Shown here: in pieces, positions 1-6,761 of the stretch
How the letters are laid out: each line of letters begins with the position of its first letter
How positions within the stretch are numbered: the first letter of the stretch is position 1
NCBI RefSeq assembly: GCF_000716675.1
Contig: NZ_JNXT01000120.1
Coordinates: forward strand, 1-9,478
Direction: 5' to 3'
Length of the DNA stretch: 9,478 nt
Source of the DNA: Streptomyces alboflavus
GTDB taxonomy: Bacteria; Actinomycetota; Actinomycetes; Streptomycetales; Streptomycetaceae
Translations under genes and position numbers: made by a program
The notes under the pieces: model-generated
What the model was told of the DNA's origin: nothing
What the model saw: the letters and a program-made list of their open reading frames with translations, nothing else
The model's database searches: none

Positions 1-201
1 CCGCAACCCCAGCCTCCGCACCAGCAGCCGCAGCCCCCCGCCGGTGGGCCGCAGGGCTGGCAGCCGTCCGTCCCGGGCCAGGCCCAGTCCGCCGCCTACC
101 CGGCCGACGGCACCTACCCGGCGGCCCCGGGCCAGCAGCCGCAGCCGCAGCCGTCCCAGGCCCAGCCCCACCAGCAGCCGCAGCCACCCCAGCAGCAGTA
201 A
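1..201 (+). CDS. C-terminal end of a Pro/Gln-rich protein (5' part outside window)
   Basis: The reading frame is open from the first base and stops at TAA 199-201, giving the last 66 residues of a longer protein. About 21 residues are Gln and about 20 Pro, with some Ala, Gly, Tyr and Ser. There is no hydrophobic segment, no catalytic motif and almost no charge. This composition is typical of disordered tails of actinobacterial surface, membrane or regulatory proteins, but the folded part lies outside the window and no function can be given. The frame is chosen because it ends just before a strong intrinsic terminator and has strongly GC-biased third positions. It is followed by a terminator and then a separate operon, so it is probably the last gene of its own unit. 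Overlapping frames of similar length are compositional shadows. Confidence 0.75.
   Translation, partial: PQPQPPHQQPQPPAGGPQGWQPSVPGQAQSAAYPADGTYPAAPGQQPQPQPSQAQPHQQPQPPQQQ
19..185 (+). repeat. Short direct repeats encoding Gln-Gln-Pro-Gln-Pro
   Basis: The 17-mer CACCAGCAGCCGCAGCC occurs identically at 19-35 and 169-185, and its 15-base core CCAGCAGCCGCAGCC occurs again at 132-146. All copies are in the same reading frame and encode QQPQP. This is low-complexity coding sequence that probably grows and shrinks by slippage or recombination, not a mobile or regulatory repeat. Confidence 0.7.
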
Positions 202-254
202 CCACCCCCCCTCCCCGCGCCACCGGACACACCGGAAACACGCCGGAATCCCGC

Positions 255-288
255 AAGCGCCCCGCCAGCGAAAAGGCGGGGCGCTTTT
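255..288 (+). terminator. Intrinsic terminator of the upstream Pro/Gln-tail gene
   Basis: A perfect 10-bp stem (GCGCCCCGCC 257-266 with GGCGGGGCGC 275-284) encloses the 8-base loop AGCGAAAA and is followed by TTTT at 285-288. AA at 255-256 can add two more pairs with TT at 285-286. It begins 53 bases after the TAA stop of the upstream gene, which is the right place for its terminator. Because of the AA/TT symmetry it might also act weakly on the other strand. Confidence 0.9.
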
Positions 289-324
289 GCGTGCCACGCT
301 CTGGCCAGCATGGCTTCAGTGGTC

Positions 325-353
325 TTGACCAATGCGGATGAATTCCCGGTCAA
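325..353. promoter_or_regulatory. Inverted repeat TTGACC-N17-GGTCAA, possible operator
   Basis: TTGACC (325-330) and GGTCAA (348-353) form a 6-bp inverted repeat in the AT-richer part of the spacer upstream of the ABC operon. The left arm also sits in GGTCTTGACC, a small local hairpin. Position and symmetry would suit a dimeric regulator, but 17 bases between arms is long and no regulator gene is visible, so a chance match is possible. Confidence 0.25.
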
Positions 354-391
354 CTCGTTATTTCCGCAGGCCACATGGGGTTCACCGGCCG

Positions 392-421
392 TTGACGCGC
401 GATGACCGGCGCTGATACACA
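392..421 (+). promoter_or_regulatory. Weak candidate promoter for the ABC transporter operon
   Basis: TTGACG at 392-397 is a good -35 hexamer for the main streptomycete sigma factor. TACACA at 416-421, after an 18-base spacer, is only a partial match to the TANNNT-type -10. A start near 428 would leave a leader of roughly 75 bases before the binding-protein start. The operon needs a promoter here because a terminator lies upstream. The hexamer assignment itself is tentative. Confidence 0.3.
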
Positions 422-490
422 CACAACAACCAACCGGACGTTCCTTGATCACGTAGCCGTAACCAGCCATCTCTGCGCAAGCGATGACGC

Positions 491-494
491 GAGG
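491..494 (+). promoter_or_regulatory. Ribosome binding site GAGG deciding the binding-protein start
   Basis: GAGG lies 10 bases before ATG 505. The alternative in-frame ATG at 484 has no purine-rich Shine-Dalgarno sequence in front of it. This favours the shorter protein, although the spacer is a little long. Confidence 0.5.
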
Positions 495-504
495 TCACCG
501 ATCC

Positions 505-2406
505 ATGGACACAAAAGATCAGCACGGCAGAACACGGTCATCATCAGCGGCCCGAGCGGCCACTGCGGCCCTCTCACCCAAGCGCCGCCGCCCCCGTCTG
601 CTCCTCGCCGCCGCCGCGGCCGCCGCCTTCACGCTCACCGCGGGCCTGGCGACCCCCCTCAACCCGGCGCCCCAGCAGGCAGAGGCCAAGGACGACGGCA
701 AGAAGACCCTCACCGTCGCGGTGGCGCAGAGCGTGGACTCGCTCAGTCCGTTCCTCGCGCAGCGCCTGCTCAGCACCAGCATCCACCGGCTGACGTACGA
801 GTACCTCACGAACTACGACGCCAAGGACAACCACGCGATCCCGGCCTTCGCCGAGAAGTGGGAGCCGTCGGCGGACAAGCTCACCTGGACGTACACCATC
901 CGGTCGAATTCCACGTGGTCGGACGGGAAGAAGGCCACGGCGGAGGATGCCGCCTGGACGTTCAACAAAATCATGTCCAAGGAGGGCACGGCCTCCGCGA
1001 ATTCCAACTTCGTCACCAATTTCAAGAAGGTGACGGCCCCCTCCCCCACGAAGCTCGTCATCGAGCTCAAGAAGCCGCAGTCGACCATGGCCGCGCTCGA
1101 TGTCCCGATCGTTCCCAAGCACGTCTGGGAGAAGGTCGACGACATCTCGAAGTTCAACAACGACAAGGATTTCCCGGTCGTCGGGAACGGACCTTTCATC
1201 CTCGACGACTTCAAGGTCGACCAGTACGTGAAGCTGAAGGCCAACAAGGACTTCTGGCGCGGCTCGCCGAAGTTCGACGAGCTGGTCTTCAAGACGTACA
1301 AGGACCAGGACGCCGCCGTGGCCGCGCTGAAGAAGGGTGAGGTGTCCTTCGTCGCGGGCCAGCCCGCGCTGACGCCCGCTCAGGCGAACGGGCTCAAGGG
1401 CGAGTCGGACATCAAGGTGAACGAGGGCCCGGGCCGCCGCTTCTTCGCCCTGGCCACGAACCCCGGCGCGCGCACGCTCGACGGCAAGAAGTTCGGCGAC
1501 GGCCACCCCGCGCTGCTCGACAAGCGGGTCAGGCAGGCCCTCTTCCTGTCCGTGGACCGCAAGACGATCGTCGACAAGGTCTTCCAGGGCAACGCCGTCG
1601 AGGGCGCCGGGTACATCCCGCCGCGCTTCTCCGAGTACACCTGGAAGCCCTCCCCCGACCAGGAGCTGGGTTACGACCCGAAGCGGGCGGCGAAGCTCCT
1701 CGACGAGGCCGGGTACGAGAAGAAGGGCGGCAAGCGCGTCGGCAAGGACGGCAAGCCGCTCGACTTCCGGATCCTGTGCCACGCCACCGACCCGAACGAC
1801 AAGGCGGTCGGCAAGTACCTCAAGGAGTGGTGGGGTGACCTCGGCATCGGCCTGAAGGTGAACTGCCTCGACGACGTGTCCGTGCCCTGGTACGCGGGCG
1901 AGTACGACCTCGCCTTCGACGGCTGGTCGGTGAACCCCGACCCCGACTTCGTCCTCGGCATCCACACCTGCGCCGCGCTGCCGGAGAAGGCCAAGGAGAG
2001 CGCGGCCACGGACAACTTCATCTGCGACAAGAAGTTCGACGAGCTGTACGACAAGCAGCTCGCCGAGTACGACCCGGCCAAGCGGGCCGCGCTCGTCAAG
2101 CAGATGCAGTCGTGGCTGTACGACTCGGGCTACATGAACGTCATGGCGTACCCGAACGCCGTGGAGGCCTACCGCACGGACCAGATCAAGTCCATCACCA
2201 CCATGCCGTCGGCGGCGGGGAACATCTTCGGCCAGGACGGCTATTGGAGTTGGTGGTCGGCGGTCCCGGCGAGTGGGAAGAGTTCTTCCGATGGTGGCAG
2301 CTCGACCGGTGTCATCATCGGTATCGCCGTCGCCGCGGTGGTGCTCGCGGGCGGCGGAGTCCTGATCGCCCTGCGCCGCCGCTCGACCGCAGAGGACCGC
2401 GAGTAA
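505..2406 (+). CDS. Peptide ABC transporter solute-binding protein (family 5) with C-terminal membrane anchor
   Basis: This is the extracytoplasmic receptor of the importer encoded downstream, 633 residues from ATG 505 (an in-frame ATG at 484 adds seven residues but lacks a ribosome binding site). Residues 26-50 form a signal sequence: basic KRRRPR, then an Ala-rich hydrophobic core, with AEA at about 59-61 as a possible cleavage site. There is no lipobox Cys. The SBP_bac_5-type body runs from about 68 to 580, with the typical stretch WTYTIRSNSTWSDGKKATAED (128-148, shortened here: WSDG at 138-141 followed by the AEDA segment), GYIPP (369-373) and a DPDPDF-like motif at 478-482. The four cysteines (425, 454, 489, 507) could form two disulfides outside the cell. 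After a Ser/Gly linker (589-601), residues 602-623 make a hydrophobic helix followed by RRR and an acidic tail, predicted to be a C-terminal anchor. The substrate is probably an oligopeptide or dipeptide, judged from the family only. Confidence 0.93.
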   Translation: MDTKDQHGRTRSSSAARAATAALSPKRRRPRLLLAAAAAAAFTLTAGLATPLNPAPQQAEAKDDGKKTLTVAVAQSVDSLSPFLAQRLLSTSIHRLTYEYLTNYDAKDNHAIPAFAEKWEPSADKLTWTYTIRSNSTWSDGKKATAEDAAWTFNKIMSKEGTASANSNFVTNFKKVTAPSPTKLVIELKKPQSTMAALDVPIVPKHVWEKVDDISKFNNDKDFPVVGNGPFILDDFKVDQYVKLKANKDFWRGSPKFDELVFKTYKDQDAAVAALKKGEVSFVAGQPALTPAQANGLKGESDIKVNEGPGRRFFALATNPGARTLDGKKFGDGHPALLDKRVRQALFLSVDRKTIVDKVFQGNAVEGAGYIPPRFSEYTWKPSPDQELGYDPKRAAKLLDEAGYEKKGGKRVGKDGKPLDFRILCHATDPNDKAVGKYLKEWWGDLGIGLKVNCLDDVSVPWYAGEYDLAFDGWSVNPDPDFVLGIHTCAALPEKAKESAATDNFICDKKFDELYDKQLAEYDPAKRAALVKQMQSWLYDSGYMNVMAYPNAVEAYRTDQIKSITTMPSAAGNIFGQDGYWSWWSAVPASGKSSSDGGSSTGVIIGIAVAAVVLAGGGVLIALRRRSTAEDRE

Positions 2407-2409
2407 CGC

Positions 2410-2469
2410 ATGAAACACCAGCGGATGACAGCCAAGCGGACGTCCCCCCACACCGCGAGTGACGCGTGA
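2410..2469 (+). CDS. Possible 19-codon coupling ORF between binding protein and permease 1
   Basis: An ATG three bases after the binding-protein stop opens a 19-residue frame (starting MKHQRM) that ends at TGA 2467-2469. That stop overlaps the GTG start of permease 1 as GTGA, the same 4-base arrangement seen at the next two junctions. The peptide is basic and has no hydrophobic segment. GAG at 2401-2403 is only a weak ribosome binding site. The likely role, if it is translated, is to carry ribosomes to the poorly preceded GTG of permease 1. It may equally be a chance frame. Confidence 0.25.
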   Translation: MKHQRMTAKRTSPHTASDA

Positions 2470-3566
2470 CCGGGGGCGAACGGAATCCGGCGGCGATCCT
2501 CGCCGCCGAGGCCGAAGCCACGACCGCGGCTTCCGGCGGACCGGCCGAGCAGGCCGGTCCCCGGGGCCGCGGCCCCCGGGCGGGCAACACGACCGCCTAC
2601 CTCCAGTACGTCGCGGGCAAGCTCGGCGGCGCCCTCGTCTCGATGTTCGCCGTCCTCGTCACCAGCTTCTTCCTGTTCCGGCTCATCCCGGGCGACCCGG
2701 TGAAGCAGATGACGGGCGGGCGCCGCGTCTCCAGCGAGCAACTCGCCGCCATGCGCACGGAGTTCGGGCTCGACCAGCCGGTGTGGAAGCAGTTCACGGA
2801 CTACTGCGGCAATGTCCTCACCGGGGACTTCGGCACGTCGTACCAGTTCCACACGCCCGTCATGGACAAGATCACGGAGGCGCTCGGGCCGACGCTGTGG
2901 CTCACCGGCACGGCGTACGTCCTCTACACGCTCATCGGCATCTGGCTGGGGACGCGCACGGCCTGGCGCAACGGGCGCCTCGGCGACCGGTTCCACACCG
3001 GGCTCGCGCTGACGCTGTACTCGGTGCCGTCGTTCTGGCTCGGTCTGCTGCTCATCATCACGTTCTCCGTGGGGGTCGGGCCGCTGCCCGGGATGTTCCC
3101 GACGGGCGGCATGGAGAGCGGTGACGAGAGCGGGATCGGGTACGTCGTCGACGTCGCGCACCACATGGTCCTGCCGGTGGTCACGCTCGTCGCCGTCGGG
3201 TACGCGCAGACGCTGCTCGTCATGCGCTCGTCGCTGCTCGACGAGATGGGCAGCGACTATCTGACGACGGCGCGCGCCAAGGGCCTGCGGGACGACCTGG
3301 TGCGGCGGCGGCACGCCGTGCCGAACGCGCTGCTCCCCACCGTCACCCTGATGTTCGTGAACCTGGGCACGGTGGTCGCGGGCGCGATCCTGGTCGAGAC
3401 GGTGTTCTCCTGGCCCGGGCTCGGCGGCCTGTTCTACCAGGCGCTCAGCGTGCCCGACCTGCCGCTCGTGCAGGGGCTCTTCTTCGTCTTCGCGACGGCG
3501 GTGATCCTGATGAACACGGTGGCCGACGTGATCTATCCGCTGCTCGATCCCAGGGTGGGCCGATGA
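2466..3566 (+). CDS. Peptide ABC transporter permease 1 (OppB/DppB-type)
   Basis: This inner-membrane subunit forms half of the import channel together with the next gene product. It has 366 residues from GTG 2466, which is the only start codon in frame before the first membrane helix. The order is a 45-residue Ala/Gly/Arg-rich cytoplasmic extension, TM1 at about 52-73 followed by RLIPGDPV (72-79, typical of OppB), an outer domain (about 80-135), then TM helices near 141-162, 178-203, 234-255, 293-312 and 334-358. The EAA-type loop that contacts the ATPases is at 265-291 (YLTTARAKGL through NALLP). The terminal DPRVGR is typical of the family. The start has only a weak ribosome binding site (GCGAG at 2455-2459) and may depend on ribosomes arriving from upstream. 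Its stop overlaps the permease 2 start as ATGA. The N-terminal extension is longer than in the E. coli proteins. Confidence 0.93.
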   Translation: MTGGERNPAAILAAEAEATTAASGGPAEQAGPRGRGPRAGNTTAYLQYVAGKLGGALVSMFAVLVTSFFLFRLIPGDPVKQMTGGRRVSSEQLAAMRTEFGLDQPVWKQFTDYCGNVLTGDFGTSYQFHTPVMDKITEALGPTLWLTGTAYVLYTLIGIWLGTRTAWRNGRLGDRFHTGLALTLYSVPSFWLGLLLIITFSVGVGPLPGMFPTGGMESGDESGIGYVVDVAHHMVLPVVTLVAVGYAQTLLVMRSSLLDEMGSDYLTTARAKGLRDDLVRRRHAVPNALLPTVTLMFVNLGTVVAGAILVETVFSWPGLGGLFYQALSVPDLPLVQGLFFVFATAVILMNTVADVIYPLLDPRVGR

Positions 3567-4525
3567 CGACCGAGACAGCCTCCTCCCTCCCCGCGCCGCA
3601 GGAGCCGGAGAAGACGGGCGCGCCGCGGGAGGCAAAGAGCCCGCGCGCCCTCGCCTGGACGCGCAGGCGGCACTCGGCGGCCCGCTTCTGGCGGGAGTAC
3701 CGCACCCACAGGGCCGGGCTCGTCGGCCTGGTCGCGCTGGTCCTCATCGCCCTGGCCGCGGTGTTCGCACCGCTCCTCGTGGGCGCGGACGCGCAGAGCG
3801 TGACGCAGGCGCCGGGCGAGGCCATGCAGTCGCCGAGCGGTGAATTCCCGCTCGGCACCGACCAGTTCGGCCGTGACCTGCTCGCGCTGCTGGTGTGGGG
3901 CGCGCGCATCTCGCTGACGGTGGGGCTGCTCGCGGCGTTCCTCTCGGTGGCGATCGGGACGGTCGTGGGGATCACCGCGGGTCACTTCCGGGGCTGGTAC
4001 GCGACCGTCATCATGCGGGTCACGGACTGGTTCCTGGTGATGCCGACGCTCGTCCTCGCCATCGCGCTCGCGTCCGTGATGGACCGCTCCGTGTGGACGG
4101 TCATCCTCGCGATCGGCGTGACGACGTGGCCGACCACGGCCCGCCTGGTGCGCGCCCAGACCCTCGCCGTGGAGTCCCGGCCCTACATCGAGCGGGCCCA
4201 GGCGCTCGGCGGCGGCCACGGCCACATCATGGCCCGGCACGTGCTGCCCAACGTCATGCCGCTGGTCCTCGCCCAGACCACGCTCGTCATCTCCAGCGCG
4301 ATCCTCACCGAGGCGACGCTCGCGTTCCTCGGCCTCGGCGACCCGACGGTCGTCTCCTGGGGCGGGCTGCTCCAGGACGCGCGCGAGGCGGGCGCGGTCA
4401 GCGCGGGCGACTGGTGGTACCTGGCGCCGCCCGGCATCGCGATCGCCGTCGTCGCGCTCGCGTTCACGCTGTGCGGGCGGGCCGTGGAGTCCGTGCTCAA
4501 CCCCAGGCTTGGAGTGTCCCGTTGA
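3563..4525 (+). CDS. Peptide ABC transporter permease 2 (OppC/DppC-type)
   Basis: This is the second channel-forming permease, 320 residues. A polar N terminus (1-48) precedes TM1 (49-72) in the place of the OppC N-terminal domain. The OppC hallmark LGTDQFGRDLL is at 97-107, followed by TM helices near 114-138, 146-170, 176-196, 232-255 and 288-305. The EAA-type loop is at 208-233 (YIERAQALGGG through LPNVMP), and the FLGLGDP..SWGGLL motif of the family follows at 255-270. ATG 3563 is preceded by AGGG at 3552-3555 with a 7-base spacer. It overlaps the permease 1 stop by four bases (ATGA), which indicates translational coupling and equal production of the two subunits. Its stop overlaps the TTG start of the first ATPase (TTGA). 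Confidence 0.94.
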   Translation: MTTETASSLPAPQEPEKTGAPREAKSPRALAWTRRRHSAARFWREYRTHRAGLVGLVALVLIALAAVFAPLLVGADAQSVTQAPGEAMQSPSGEFPLGTDQFGRDLLALLVWGARISLTVGLLAAFLSVAIGTVVGITAGHFRGWYATVIMRVTDWFLVMPTLVLAIALASVMDRSVWTVILAIGVTTWPTTARLVRAQTLAVESRPYIERAQALGGGHGHIMARHVLPNVMPLVLAQTTLVISSAILTEATLAFLGLGDPTVVSWGGLLQDAREAGAVSAGDWWYLAPPGIAIAVVALAFTLCGRAVESVLNPRLGVSR

Positions 4526-5571
4526 CCACCGAGACGACCGAGACCACGACGGCCGGCGCGACCGCGGGGCGGCCCCTGCTCGACGTGCGGGACCTCACCG
4601 TGACGTACGCGTCCGGGGCCGCCGCCGTCCGCGGCGTCGACCTGTCCGTGGCCGCCGGGCAGAAGCTGGGCGTGGCCGGTGAGTCGGGGTGCGGCAAGTC
4701 CACGCTGGCGCTCGCGCTCCTGCGGCTGCTGCCCGCGGGCACGAAGGTAACCGGCGAGATCCAGCTCGACGGCGAGGACGTGCTCACCATGAAGTGGGGC
4801 CGGGTGCGCGCGGTCCGCTGGGCGGGCGCGTCCATCGTCTTCCAGGGCGCGATGCACTCCCTGAACGCGGTGCACCGCATCGGCGACCAGATCGCCGAGC
4901 CCATCCTGCTGCACAAGAAGGCGACCCCAGCCGGAGCGAAGAAGAAGGCCCGCGAGCTGCTCGAACACGTGGGCCTCCCGGGTGCGCGCGCGGACGCCTA
5001 CCCGCACGAGCTGTCCGGCGGCCAGCGCCAGCGCGTGATGATCGCGATGGCCCTCGCCTGCGACCCACGCCTGATCGTCGCCGACGAGCCGACGACCGCG
5101 CTCGACGTGATGATCCAGGCGCAGATCCTGCGCCTCATCGAGCAGCTCGTGGCCGAGCAGGACCTGGGCCTGATCATGATCAGCCACGACCTGGCGGTCC
5201 TGTCCGACACCTGTGACCGGCTCGCGGTGATGTACGCGGGGCGGGTGGTGGAGGAGGGTCCGGCGCGGGAGGTGTACGAGCGGGCGCGGCACCCGTACGG
5301 CAAGGCCCTGTCGGCGGCGTTCCCGCGCATCGGGGACCTGTCCTCGCGGTTCGCGCCCCAGGGCCTGCCCGGCGACCCGCCGGACCCCTCGGCGCTGCCC
5401 TCCGGGTGCACGTTCCACCCGCGCTGCCCGGAGGCGATCGCGTCCTGCTCGACGGACGACCAGGCGCTGCGCGCGGCGGGACCGGCGCGGCGGGCGGCGT
5501 GCGTGCATGTGGGCGCGGAGGCCGAGGGCGCGGCGCGGCCTGCGGACCAGGTGGTGGAGGGGGCGCCGTGA
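4522..5571 (+). CDS. Peptide ABC transporter ATPase 1 (OppD/DppD-type) with four-Cys C-terminal domain
   Basis: This is a cytoplasmic nucleotide-binding subunit, 349 residues from TTG 4522. Motifs are in order: Walker [10 protein letters not shown] (53-61), Q-loop Gln108, signature LSGGQ (164-168), Walker B LIVADEP with catalytic Glu189, and H-loop His222. The C-terminal oligopeptide/dipeptide transporter domain contains GCTFHPRCP (295-303). Cys296, 302, 309 and 327 match the set that binds a [4Fe-4S] cluster in characterised Opp/Dpp ATPases. TTG is chosen because it is preceded by GGAG (4511-4514) at 7 bases, overlaps the permease stop as TTGA, and yields MTTET, like the starts of its neighbours. 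Longer in-frame versions would run through the permease gene. The tail after about 330 is Ala/Gly-rich and not conserved-looking. Confidence 0.94.
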   Translation: MTTETTETTTAGATAGRPLLDVRDLTVTYASGAAAVRGVDLSVAAGQKLGVAGESGCGKSTLALALLRLLPAGTKVTGEIQLDGEDVLTMKWGRVRAVRWAGASIVFQGAMHSLNAVHRIGDQIAEPILLHKKATPAGAKKKARELLEHVGLPGARADAYPHELSGGQRQRVMIAMALACDPRLIVADEPTTALDVMIQAQILRLIEQLVAEQDLGLIMISHDLAVLSDTCDRLAVMYAGRVVEEGPAREVYERARHPYGKALSAAFPRIGDLSSRFAPQGLPGDPPDPSALPSGCTFHPRCPEAIASCSTDDQALRAAGPARRAACVHVGAEAEGAARPADQVVEGAP

Positions 5572-5600
5572 CGGCCCCGGCTGCCGCGGTGGGCAGGACG

Positions 5601-5626
5601 GCGGGGCGCCGGGAAGCGCGCCCCGC
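5601..5626 (+). other. Perfect 9-bp hairpin in the gap between the two ATPase genes
   Basis: GCGGGGCGC (5601-5609) pairs perfectly with GCGCCCCGC (5618-5626) around an 8-base loop. No T-run follows, so it is not a classical terminator. It lies in the only long spacer inside the operon (5572-5716, 145 bases), where no credible gene is seen. It could lower read-through, mark an RNA processing point or protect the upstream message. GC-rich sequence yields hairpins by chance, so the role is uncertain. Confidence 0.4.
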
Positions 5627-5716
5627 GTGCGCCGACCCGCCACCGCCCCACGCCGCGCACCACCCGGCGTACGCCACGATCCGCCCACCCGGGCGCCCGG
5701 CCCCGAGGAGAAGCGC

Positions 5717-6736
5717 ATGACCACCGAAGCCACCCTCGAACCGACCGAGCCCCCGACCGGTTCGGCACCGCTCCTGACAGCCTCCGACCTGCGCGTCTCT
5801 TTTCCCGGGCGCCGGGGCGCCGACCCGGCGCGCGCGGTGGACGGCGTGGACCTCGACATCCGGCGTGGCGAGATCGTCGCGCTCGTCGGCGAGTCGGGCT
5901 GCGGCAAGACGACGCTCGCCCGCTCCCTGCTCGGGCTCGTCCCGCCCACGTCAGGGCGGGTCACCTTCGACGGCAGGCCGCTGGACTACCGCGGCCGCGC
6001 CCTGAAGGCGTACCGCAAGCGCGTCCAGCTCGTCCTGCAGGACCCCAGCGGCTCGCTCAACCCCCGGCACACGGTGTACGAGGCCGTGGCGGAGGGGCTG
6101 CGCATCCACGGGTACGGGGGCGACGAGCGGGCCGCCGTCGGCGCGGCCCTCTCCCGGGCGGGGCTGCGGCCGCCGGAGCGGTTCTTCCTGCGGTACCCGC
6201 ACGAGCTGTCCGGCGGCCAGCGCCAGCGCGTCGTCATCGCGGGCGCGCTCGTCCTGGAGCCGGAGTTGATCGTCGCGGACGAGCCGGTGGCCTCGCTGGA
6301 CGCGTCCGTGCGCGGCGAGATCCTGGCGCTGCTGCTCCGGCTGCGCGAGGACCTCGGTCTCTCCGCCCTTGTCGTGACCCACGACCTGGGTCTGGCCTGG
6401 AACATCGCCGACCGCGTCGCCGTCATGTACCTGGGCCGGATCGTGGAGACCGGCGAGGTCGATCAGGTCCTGACGGCACCTCAGCACCCGTACACCCAGG
6501 CCCTGTTGTCCGTCCTGCCGGAGGCGGAGGGGGAACCCGTGGTGCTCACGGGTGAGCCGCCGGACCCGTCCCGGGTGCCTGGCGGGTGCCGGTTCCATGC
6601 GCGCTGTCAGGTCCTCGCGAGCGGCGAGGCGGAGCGCGCCGGGGTGGCGCAGGACTGCCGTACCAAGGACTTGCCGGTGCTGTCCGGCGCCGGGGGCACG
6701 CAGGTTGCCTGTCACTGGGCGGCTTCGCGGGGCTGA
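5717..6736 (+). CDS. Peptide ABC transporter ATPase 2 (OppF/DppF-type) with widely spaced four-Cys domain
   Basis: This is the second nucleotide-binding subunit, 339 residues, expected to pair with ATPase 1. Motifs are Walker [10 protein letters not shown] (58-66), Q-loop Gln108 in [12 protein letters not shown] (106-117, typical of OppF), LSGGQ (164-168), LIVADEP with Glu189, and His222. The C-terminal domain has Cys291, 297, 314 and 332. Its third Cys is 16 residues after the second, against 6 in ATPase 1, and the RCP motif reads RCQ. ATG 5717 is preceded by GAGGAG (5705-5710) at 6 bases, a strong site. The same frame is open back to 5507, but that extension overlaps the ATPase 1 gene and is Arg/Pro-rich. 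Having its own strong ribosome binding site after a 145-base gap, it is less tightly coupled than the other subunits. Confidence 0.94.
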   Translation: MTTEATLEPTEPPTGSAPLLTASDLRVSFPGRRGADPARAVDGVDLDIRRGEIVALVGESGCGKTTLARSLLGLVPPTSGRVTFDGRPLDYRGRALKAYRKRVQLVLQDPSGSLNPRHTVYEAVAEGLRIHGYGGDERAAVGAALSRAGLRPPERFFLRYPHELSGGQRQRVVIAGALVLEPELIVADEPVASLDASVRGEILALLLRLREDLGLSALVVTHDLGLAWNIADRVAVMYLGRIVETGEVDQVLTAPQHPYTQALLSVLPEAEGEPVVLTGEPPDPSRVPGGCRFHARCQVLASGEAERAGVAQDCRTKDLPVLSGAGGTQVACHWAASRG

Positions 6737-6761
6737 CCTTGCGGTCGGCGCGCCGCAGATC

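Larger units (their letters stand above)
202..504. other. Non-coding intergenic region before the ABC operon
   Basis: These 303 bases separate the Pro/Gln-tail gene from the solute-binding protein gene. The left part holds the intrinsic terminator at 255-288. The right part, from about 300 on, is visibly less GC-rich than the flanking genes and holds the inverted repeat at 325-353 and a weak promoter candidate near 392-421. Frames that cross it in either direction have unnatural Arg/Pro/Ser-rich translations and are not credible genes. Confidence 0.7.

Noticed and set aside
571..690. Twin-arginine signal in the binding protein (RRR before the hydrophobic core)
   Set aside because: The residues after the arginines (PRLLL) do not fit the RRxFLK-type consensus, and the basic stretch is ordinary for a Sec signal.
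574..2451. A 625-codon open frame on the minus strand opposite the binding-protein gene
   Set aside because: Its translation is Arg/Val/Gly-rich without domains. It is the expected shadow of a high-GC gene, and the plus-strand frame has clear family motifs.
5507..5716. N-terminal extension of ATPase 2 back to ATG 5507
   Set aside because: It would overlap the ATPase 1 gene by 65 bases and add 70 Arg/Gly/Pro-rich residues, while ATG 5717 has a strong, well-spaced GAGGAG.
4183..5964. A 593-codon minus-strand frame opposite ATPase 1
   Set aside because: It runs antisense across three transporter genes, has a compositionally extreme translation, and lies opposite a frame with all ABC ATPase motifs.
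505..6736. Assignment of the operon to the bldK developmental peptide importer
   Set aside because: The BldK binding protein is a lipoprotein and, as I recall, its gene lies between the two permease genes. Here the binding-protein gene comes first and lacks a lipobox. Only the family can be supported.
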